From positions 1,984,001-2,048,000 of the forward strand of contig NC_079496.1 of the NCBI RefSeq assembly GCF_030052815.1: a DNA stretch of 64,000 nt, in the 5' to 3' direction. The DNA is from Hevea brasiliensis. Taxonomy: Eukaryota; Streptophyta; Magnoliopsida; Malpighiales; Euphorbiaceae. The notes beneath the pieces were generated by a model, which ran no database searches, was not told the origin of the DNA, and saw only the letters and a list, made by a program, of their open reading frames with translations. Each line of letters opens with the position of its first letter. Position 1 is the stretch's first letter. Position numbers and translations under genes: made by a program. Positions 55,753-64,000 of this stretch are shown here, one piece after another.

Positions 55753-58153
55753 TGTAACACCCCTAATTTTTTAAAAAAATTTATTATTTTTAGGTAATTA
55801 TTGATATTTTATTTTATTGAATTTTAGGAAATTATTTGAAATTTTTCGGATTTTAGAAATCGGGTTCGATTTTTTTAAAATAAAAACTTTGATGATTTTT
55901 AAAATTTAATTTAAAGACCACGTGGTAAAACTAAAAATATATTTGGAGTCTACGAATTTTTTTGAGTTTTCTAGAATTTTTTTTGAAATTTTTGGACCTC
56001 GTTTTGGTCCCAAGACAGAGTAAAAATTTAAAAATTTATATCCTGAATCGAACCGATCAAATCTAATCGGACCGGATCGGACCAACTGAATCGGGCCGGC
56101 TTCTTTTTCTTCTTCTTCTTCTTCTTCTCCTCTTCCCGCGCGCGTTCTCCTCCCTCTCTCTCTCTCTCTCCCGTTTTCTCTCTCCTCTCACCTCCCCTCG
56201 CTAGCCAGCCGCCTCCCCGCCTCCCCACCTTGCCTCCCGTCCACCTCACTGGGAACGCCGAAACGTCGCATGCAACGCTCGTAGCGCGTGGCTTCATCTT
56301 CGTGCCAAAATCCGGTTGATCCGACCACCATTTGGGCCGGGTCTTGTGTCAAACACCATCTACACCTCGAGAGCTTTCCATAGACACCAAGAACACCAAA
56401 ATCCATTGAACGGTTTGTCCAATTTTTATCTGGGAAGTTTTAGCCCATTTTGACTTTTGGGCTAGAAAACCCCACGAGAAAACCGAGAGTACCAGAGCGC
56501 TCCACTTGTCGAGAGCTTCGCAGGAATATAAATTTCAAAATTTTCTGACACTGTTTTTCGGTGGGTCCCACGAAATTTCGTAGTGTTTATCCGAGCATTA
56601 AATGAGCTTTGAAAATTCTGTAAAATTTATGTACTAACCCCCGTATTGTGGGCTTCGTATAGGTATTTTCAATTCGCGAAATTCGACAGTTGTCCGGATC
56701 TGTGAATTTCCGGGTAGATAGACCGGCTACCGAAAAAGTCTCAGAATTAGATCGAGATTTTAGCTACACTACTATTTTCAAACGTCCCGAGCGCATCCAC
56801 GAAGTCGGAATAGGCATAGGTAAACCCGAACCTTACTTTTTCGTAATTTTCTAGTACTTAAATAGGATTAAAAATCCATAAAATATTCGTGGTAGCTCAG
56901 AAAATTATAATTTTTTTTGCAATAGGCTAGTAATATTGCTAAGGACCGCGGGGTAAAGTTTTAGAATTTTTAGAGCTTATTTGTGCAGCTTTTGCAAAAA
57001 TGATCAATTATAAGGACTAAACTGTAGATTTACATATTCTGATTGATGACTGTTTGGATGGACCCAGGAGGGGCTGTGTGATGTGATTGAGTTGTGAGTG
57101 TATGAATTGCGAACATAGAAGTGCATTTTAAGCCCTTTTACAGGTTGGGTAGGTTCTAGGTATAGGGGAGACTCCGCGCGGATTTTTGACATGACTTAGG
57201 ATGTATTTGGTATTTTCTTAGTTTGTATTGAGTCAAATTTACTAAATGATTGTAATAAAATTATCAGGTGAGTCAGGATATCCTTCTTCCTCCGCCCAGC
57301 CTCCTCAGTGACCGCTGTCAAGTCTGTGAGTAAAATATTAATTTTAATTGTAATTTCACTATTATTATATGTTCAAGCATGCCCATGCATCACTTATATG
57401 TATATATCTATGTATTTAAACTTTAGGCATGTTTTATATTACATTCACAACTGTTAAAGTGCTATGGATGTTGTTGTGGTAATTTTGAGCAGTGCGTGTG
57501 CGTTAGCGTATGTGTGATGTGGTGTTGGTTATGGATAGGACGGGTAGTTACAGCTTGAGATTTTCGCTGAGACCCGGTCATTCGGGGCAGTCACGGCTTG
57601 AGTTCTTCGCTGGGGCCCCATTTTTGGTTTATTAAGCAAAAGTCCGGCTTGAGTTCTTCGCTGGCACAGGTTGGATTTAAGAGAGCTGTATAGGGGATCA
57701 GCTCCCACATATTATGATTGATATTACTGGGTGTGTGAGTGCTCCAAATTACTTTTTTGCTGTTATGATATGAAAATATTGCTGATGTTGCATTTCACTC
57801 TACAGGATGCATTAGCTTTAGAGAGTTATAGAGATTATGGTTAAAATTGATATTTTACTCTCTGAGTCGAACGCTCACTCCTGTTCAATATTTTTCTAGG
57901 CCACAGGAGGATATTTTTGAGGTTAACTTGCTTTTCTCCCTTGCAGGTCGTTTATTAATGTTTGTATAAACCAGTTAACTTTTAGAATTTCTACATGTGT
58001 TATAAATATTTATTTAATTTGGGTCTGTAATATAAATTGTTATTTTGGATCTGTAAACTTATTATTTTATGCATGATTGATGGACTGGATGAGGGAGCTG
58101 AACTCCCATTTATTTTATGTTGTTATGAATATGTGGAGGGTGAGCTGAGCTCC

Positions 58154-58207
<54 letters not shown>

Positions 58208-58395
58208 GTTTACAAGTCGGATAAGTAAAAAACTCCCCGTTGAAAGGTCCATTTTATGGCCGGACTCTATTCGGTTGAATTATTGAAATTGGGCCCAAAT
58301 GGGCCTTAGAGTTGGGTTAAGGAATAATTAAGCTTACTACGAGCCTCGGGGGCTTTAGGCTGGCCCAGGTCCTGTTGCCGAGTTGGGTCATGACA
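55753..58395 (+). mobile_element. 2,643-bp LTR-like element (probable solo LTR, Ty3/gypsy style)
   Basis: It starts TGTAACACCCC and ends GGGTCATGACA (TG...CA), flanked by perfect 5-bp repeats ACACT at 55748-55752 and 58396-58400. It is much richer in GC than its surroundings, with a CT-rich block near 56100-56260, three copies of CGGCTTGAGTTCTTCGCTGG or close variants at about 57550-57670, and a (TA)n tract at 58159-58204. No gag/pol coding, primer-binding site or second LTR is visible, so it is read as a solo LTR left by recombination. Its ends resemble those of chromovirus-type LTRs, but the family call is tentative. Confidence 0.88.
58159..58204. repeat. (TA)n microsatellite near the LTR 3' end
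   Basis: About 22 uninterrupted TA units. Confidence 0.95.
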
Positions 58396-60168
58396 ACACT
58401 AGCCTATTATAATTGAAATGATGAGTATATTAATTATTTATAAATATTTATTAATATAGAGTTTGTAAAATCGTTTTTATATATTTAAAAAAATAAATTG
58501 CTATTATATGATTAATTATATTTTAATAAAATTAATTATTTAATTTTTATATTTTTTAAAAAATATTATTTAATTTATATATTTCATTTCTGTTAAACTA
58601 TTCTGACCCTCCATCAATTTTTTTATTAATTAATACTGGTCAAACTACTATATAATTCATAGTGAAACTAATTAGTTAGTCATATATTTTATAAAAACAC
58701 ATTAGTTAATTCCTATAATTTGACTCCGTTAATTATTTAATATCATAATTATTTTTTATACTTAAACTAATTTAATCCCCTCATTTTTATTTATCTCTTA
58801 TCCTTTTTATTTTTCTCTTTCTCTGTGTTTTCCCTCTTTTACATCAATCCCTTTCTCTATTTCATTCTTTCATTGCTTTCATCTGTTAATGCATAAATTG
58901 TATATATAAAAAAAATAATTAATTTTCTCAAATTTCTAAATAATAAATAAAATTTATTTCCTTATAAAAAAATATAAATGTAATTTTTTAATAAAATTAG
59001 TCCAATGGATTGAAAATTCAAAATAAATGTAAATTCAAATTAGTATTCACATAGCAAAAATTTTTTACTTTTGTTCAAAAATATATATTTTTTTAAAATA
59101 TATTAGTTTCACTAAAATAGAGAATCTAAATAATAGTATTTTAAAAATATAAGAATTAATTAATTAATTTTTTAAATTAAAAAAAGTAATTTTTTTAAAA
59201 TAGATAAACTAAATAATAGTTTGATAGAAAAAATAATAAAAATTTTGATGAACGAACTAAATAATTTAATAAAAATAAAATATAAAAATTAAATAATATA
59301 TTTTTTAAATATAAGATTAAACAGTTAATTTAGTTAAAATATATTTCCTCCATAAAAAAAAAGAGTCTACGTTTCGTTTTTTTGGCGCCTCATAATAGTA
59401 GTCCCCTTTTCTTCTTTTAGAAATATATATTTTTTTGAGTTTACAATTATACCTTATCTAATTACACTTTAGAATAATTAATTTATTATTAGTTTTGACC
59501 ATGAAATAAAAAAAATAAAATTTATTATTGATTTCTCATTACTTTAATTTATCACCACCTAAATGCTGTTTTGATCTTTTTATATTCTAAGTTTATAAAT
59601 AAAAAAATTTAAAATTTCAATTAAAGGCATATTATTGTAAATTACTACTTATTAAAAAAAATCAAATTCATACTTTAGCAAATAACAATAATTCTTTATA
59701 TTTATTTTATATTTAATACAATTCAAGTAATATTATTTCAATAAATAATTTAATTAAGAATAAATAAAAAAATGTGAAAAAAAATTACAATTTAACTATA
59801 ATAATCAAAATTTTTAATTTCTGTGTAAAAAGTAAAATGGATTATTTTTTTAGACGGATGGAGTAAAAACTAAATAGTAATTTTCCTTAAAAAATCCTTT
59901 TGAGAGGAAAATGAGTTTAGTTTATAGGCCGCATCCAATTAAATAACACTCCATTAGATACCAAACTTACCCTTGGCCCCGTTACCTACAAACTGAAGGA
60001 CGAGGAGGGACAAATCCGTAATTGGCTTATTCTTTTCTTCACCGTTTACAGTTCTTCACCAACATCCGCATTTCTCTCCAGAAATTTCCCTAGAGGCTTC
60101 GCTTGTTCCTGCTTCGTGCCGCAGAGTCCAACTGTCCAAAGCAAACTTACCAGAAGATAACTCCACAA
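58396..60168. other. AT-rich intergenic region with possible inverted-repeat element, then HSBP leader
   Basis: Positions 58500-58640 and 59200-59345 are roughly inverted copies (for example ATTATTTAATTTTTATATTTT against AAAATATAAAAATTAAATAAT), suggesting a decayed foldback element of about 850 bp. From about 59980 on is the HSBP promoter and 5' leader, marked by higher GC and a pyrimidine-rich stretch. Confidence 0.5.
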
Positions 60169-62288
60169 ATGGTAAATATTTACACATTTTCGCTCTCAAT
60201 TTTTTTTTTCTTAAAAAGCATGCAATTTTTGAACCCTATAATTCAAAATTTGTCGATATGTCGATTGTTCTCTAAGCATCGATTTTCCTTTCCCTTTATG
60301 AAAATTTATAGTTTGCTTATGGAATTATATCATTTTTTGATGGGGTGGTGCTACTTACCACAACATCTTTAAGCATTTTGAGAAACAAGGCAGCCAATTT
60401 GAGCTGTTTGAGATCTGCTGATGGATGCCAGGTGTAAAAAAGCCTTTTATCTATTGTATCTTTAACTGCATTAAATTAGAGAGATAATAGAGTCAATTTC
60501 AGGATGGAAAAACTTGGTATTGATGATGGTGTAGAATTCTTGTAATATGTGGGAATTTTGAAACTTTATCAATCCTTTGAGTGTATGCATTTGAGTTTAT
60601 GTTCACTTACTTGTGAGGTGAGTCAAGCGATAGCAGCACATACCGATATTACTTTCTGGGATTTCTTAAATTATTCTGAAGGGAGACAAGGTTAATTGGC
60701 AAATGAATTAGAACTCATGCAAGATTCTTCCATGTAATATGAGCTGCTGAGCAGCTGGCACTGTATTATTTTTTCTACTGCTCTGTTTTGCTAATTATCA
60801 AATTTTTGGAGGGATGATATACTATTGCTGCATTTGGAATTCAATGAGAAAATAACTGCTTGATGCCTTCACTGTTATTAACAGTGAATGACTGCCTTTC
60901 TTTTGCCTCCATTTTATGTTTATTAGCTTCTTGTTCTTTACTGATACTCTTGGTAACAATTTATGTTAAAAAATCTCATTGGTTATTGTTTTATCGTCTG
61001 GCAGGATGGGCATGATGCTGAAGATCCAAAGCAGAGCACTGCTGATATGACAGCTTTTGTAAGTTCCTGAACTCATCTTCAACTTCAACGCCATTTTATT
61101 AATCCATGTAATTAATCTCAAATAAATTCAGAGTACCTCCATTCATTCATAATAATGATTTAGGCAGATGAGCTATGAAATTCTCACTCCGGTACCTATT
61201 TGGAGCATATTTGGCTGTAAGCATTTAAGTTATTCTTAAATGGTGACATCTTTTTAACTTTGGGCTTTTAGTATGACTTGATGGAATTATGCTTATATTA
61301 TGTAATCTATTGCTGTTACGTGGATTGCCCTGCCTATTATATCTTGGTATGTAGCTGTTAGTGTTTGTGTTTTTGGTTTCTTTCCTTTTCCATTGTTGGG
61401 AGTGCATGTGTTTTCCATAATATTTCCAATAAAGATTGTGCCTTATCTGTTTGCTACAACAGTTTTATAGTTCAAATGATTGGATGTTTAGCCTTTACTG
61501 AGTTTTCATATTGCTTCTGCAGGTGCAAAATCTACTCCAGCAAATGGTGAGTTTGTGATTAGATATGTCTGTGAGGGTCTGTATCTGAATTCTGAAGTTA
61601 CCTAAATTATGAGTAGATTGACCTAAGTTTCATTGTTGCATTTTGCAGCAATCCAGATTCCAGGCAATGTCGGATTCTATCGTTACAAAGAATATCCTGC
61701 TTTTGTTCATGTGCTAATTTCAAGTTATCTTGTCAAAGAAATGAGAGTTCCATCTATGTTAGAATTACTTGAATTGCTTATTTGGTGGATGGGAGGGGAT
61801 GTATTTTGACATCTAGGGACATTAAATTATTTCATTTTCTCTTAGCGGCAATTGTCAGGAGTCTATTTGGTCTTTGCAGCGTTTTCCTTTATCATATGCA
61901 ACCTCTTTTAAACTGACTAAGATGGTATCATTTGCAAAGCTCCAGTGATCGTTGTTGAGCTTTGGGGGTTTTCATATAGGAACATGAAGTGGTCACTAAA
62001 AAGTTTCATAAAGTTAATTCTGTTGTTCAAATCTAAATTATATTTCCTTTACTGCACTAGGTTTTAATCCTGGTTCCTTGCTTAAAATGGATGTAATGTG
62101 GAATGGAATTGAATGTTGATTTCTTTGACTGCAATGCACTTGATGAAATGGGCAGCAGGATAGATGAGCTGGAGCGAAGCATCAATGATCTCAGATCTGA
62201 GATGGGGGTAGAGGGCTCTCCATCTCCTTCAGCTCCTCCCAAGGAGAAAGAAGAACCCAAGTCAGGCACTGATTCAACCTCAGTTTAG
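60169..62288 (+). CDS. HSBP: Heat shock factor-binding protein (HSBP)
   Basis: Five coding exons: 60169-60171 (ATG only), 61005-61058, 61523-61546, 61649-61691 and 62140-62288, summing to 273 nt (90 residues). The product reads MDGHDAEDPKQSTADMTAF, then VQNLLQQMQSRFQAMSDSIV, TKIDEMGSRIDELERSIND and LRSEMGVEG, followed by a Pro/Ser/Glu/Lys-rich tail. The whole centre is a heptad coiled coil typical of HSBP1, which forms trimers or hexamers and binds the HSF trimerisation coil to damp the heat-shock response in cytosol and nucleus. The start codon is the last codon of the first exon, directly at a GT donor. The last intron has AT-AC ends (separate entry). Length and sequence fit plant HSBPs closely. 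Confidence 0.92.
61692..62139 (+). other. AT-AC (U12-type) intron in HSBP
   Basis: The exon ends GTT ACA AAG A, the intron starts ATATCCTGC and ends GCAATGCAC, and the next exon starts TT GAT GAA ATG. This join alone restores the conserved TKIDEMGSRIDEL. The 5' site matches the U12-type consensus ATATCCTT at seven of eight positions. TTCTTTGAC at 62121-62129 matches the U12 branch-site consensus TTCCTTRAC with one change and lies about 11 nt before the AC, the tight spacing expected for minor-spliceosome introns. Confidence 0.9.
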
Positions 62289-64000
62289 TAAAAATATGCC
62301 GTGGTGATTTAAACAAATAGTTATTCTAGAGAGAGATTTGGTTTTGGCATTTGCTAATTTAGATTTGAAGACAATTTGTCATGTTCTAGGGCTATATATC
62401 ATTATATTTCATGGGATATATAAGTCTATAACGAGAATCCAGTTTGATATCTGCATCTTCTTCTTCCTTCTTTTTTCCCCCTTGTTAATTCTGAATGTCT
62501 GCACAATATGGGAATGAACGCAGAGAATGAGTGAAGTTCATGGCCTTTGAGGTTGCTAGAATTTTGTTATATTATATGGTGATTTGAAGAAATATACTTG
62601 TCTTGTATTGTGAATTATTGTGCTTCCAGGCAATAGAGAAAAGAGAGATTTATGGTGGTCCAGATACAAAATTTAAACGTTGAGGCTAGGGTGATGGAAG
62701 ACTTGTCTGGTGTGTTATGTATGTCCATAGCCTCTGTTTGGAATTGTGTATTAAAAAAGTGTTTTTAAGAAAAATATTGTTTAATATATATTGTTAAAAA
62801 AAAAGTCATTTAGCTATTGTAAAATTTTTATTATTAAAATATATTATTATAAAATTATTTTTTTTTTAACAACAATTTTAACGGTAATGTAAAATACTCT
62901 CATGTTAAAATAGTAATGGAAGTGTGAGCTTGAAGTCTACTGTCCTAGAAAAAGTGATATTTTAAGTAATTTACCTTTTAAAAATAAATTTATAATCTCT
63001 TTACGATGTATTTAAAGTAATATTTTTATAGAGCTTGGCCCAGCTAGTTTAGCAATCAGATGTCATCCACTACAATTTGTCTGTCCGTGTGAGGTTGCTG
63101 TCATGGCGGACGATGACGAGATTCTTGAAATAAAAAAGGCGAAAGAAAATAATTAAATTAAAAACACTAAAATTACTAAATTTAAATTAAAAAAAAAGAT
63201 AAATTCTAATCCCGACAAAAATAGTTACCTAGCTGGCTGGGTCACATTTCCAATCTAGCTACAGCTAATAAAGGAGGGCCTAATGGAAGTGTAGATATCC
63301 TTCCTCTTTGCTTTCACTTTCTGATTTTTCTTTTTTGTTTTTCCATAATTCCATTGGATGAAATGCAAGTAGATCTGATTATGAGCCAGTTTAAAATTTA
63401 AAATTACTAACTCTGATCTAAAATCAATTCGATTGTTATCACTTAAACTCTACGCCCATTAAGTTTTAGCAACTGAATCAATATTCATTGGCTTAAAAAA
63501 AAAAAAACTTGAATGTATATTTAAATATGACGAGGGTTTCTTCTTCAATTTCTTTTTTATAAGAATATTTAATTTTAATATGTAAATTTATTTCAAGACT
63601 ATGTTAATTACCAATATAAAAATTAGAATTACCATAAAATTCATCTGTCCCACAAAATTCCACCCAAACAAATCAAGTGCAAACAGCATTAGGACCAACA
63701 ATATTTGGAAAAAATATATATATAAAGAAAATAATATATATTAATAATTCATAGAGAAACTAAAATGAAAATAATAATAATAATTATATAACATTGTGAA
63801 TACATTAGATCGAATTACATACATCATAAATTAATAATCCAATAATTTTTTTTCAAATTTTATTTTATTCCATAAACCCATCATAAGCATCTGTGGGCGC
63901 ACAAAATTAACACATAACAATCACATAATTAATTATAATTATAAACACCCCAAATAAAAAATTAAAAAAAAAATTTAATTCCTGCAGCGCGTGATGCGAT
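62289..64000. other. Intergenic region at right end
   Basis: HSBP 3' UTR up to about 62650, then AT-rich non-coding DNA with poly-A/T tracts. A short frame starting ATGGCGGACGATGACGAG at about 63103 ends after 17 codons. No gene recognised. Confidence 0.6.

Noticed and set aside
56028..56406. Arg/Gly-rich minus-strand frames in the GC-rich part of the LTR
   Set aside because: Low-complexity translation of CT-rich LTR DNA; no family resemblance.
63103..63156. Short plus frame starting MADDDEILEIKKAK
   Set aside because: Only 17 codons with no splice donor or homology that I recognise; probably chance.

Overview
The window is nuclear DNA from a dicot plant. It is AT-rich, with long poly-A/T and (TA)n tracts, intron-rich genes carrying plant-type splice sites, two LTR-like insertions and plant-only gene families (TOC159, XXT xylosyltransferase, P-class PPR). 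Gene content and codon flavour fit a rosid such as a Euphorbiaceae relative, but the species cannot be proven from the sequence.

Layout, left to right. (1) 1-1049, minus: 5' part of a Myb/SANT-like (L10-interacting-MYB type) gene cut by the window edge. (2) 2926-11622, minus: a plant germ-cell-less-like BTB/POZ gene. A 3,499-bp TG...CA element with a perfect 5-bp target-site duplication (ATAGG) sits inside one of its exons, and two further indels break the frame, so the 3' third looks dead. The element contains a striking palindrome/tandem-repeat array. (3) 12070-14871, plus: a two-exon P-class PPR gene, head-to-head with the BTB gene across a 447-bp promoter with a telo-box. (4) 17733-19215, plus: a five-exon ARM/TOG-like gene. 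(5) 20000-22580, minus: a four-exon gene for a putative plastid protein with a DUF3110-like C-terminus. (6) 22781-22976, plus: a complete U2 snRNA gene with USE, TATA and 3' box. (7) 24583-28845, plus: an intronless TOC159-type preprotein receptor GTPase. (8) 29918-40248, plus: a 22-exon organellar isoleucyl-tRNA synthetase (OVA2 type) with one GC-AG intron. (9) 41213-48495, minus: a 15-exon CARM1/PRMT4 arginine methyltransferase. (10) 51163-52545, minus: an intronless xyloglucan xylosyltransferase (XXT1/2 type). (11) 54788-55336, minus: a TSPO/MBR homologue. (12) 55753-58395: a second LTR-like insertion with perfect TSD (ACACT). (13) 60169-62288, plus: a heat-shock-factor-binding protein (HSBP) gene with an apparent AT-AC (U12-type) intron.

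Several neighbours are also neighbours in Arabidopsis (PPR/PRMT4B on chr 3, PRMT4A/OVA2 on chr 5, XXT2/TOC159 on chr 4), so the window preserves old gene order. Functionally the genes are unrelated housekeeping genes: chloroplast import, organelle translation, organelle RNA processing, splicing RNA, histone methylation, wall synthesis and heat-shock control. I see no operon-like unit, CRISPR array, virus or toxin gene. The most unusual items are the exon-inserted LTR with its higher-order repeat array and palindrome, and the AT-AC intron. Exon boundaries were read by eye from splice motifs and frame continuity; summed exon lengths are multiples of three for every intact complete gene.
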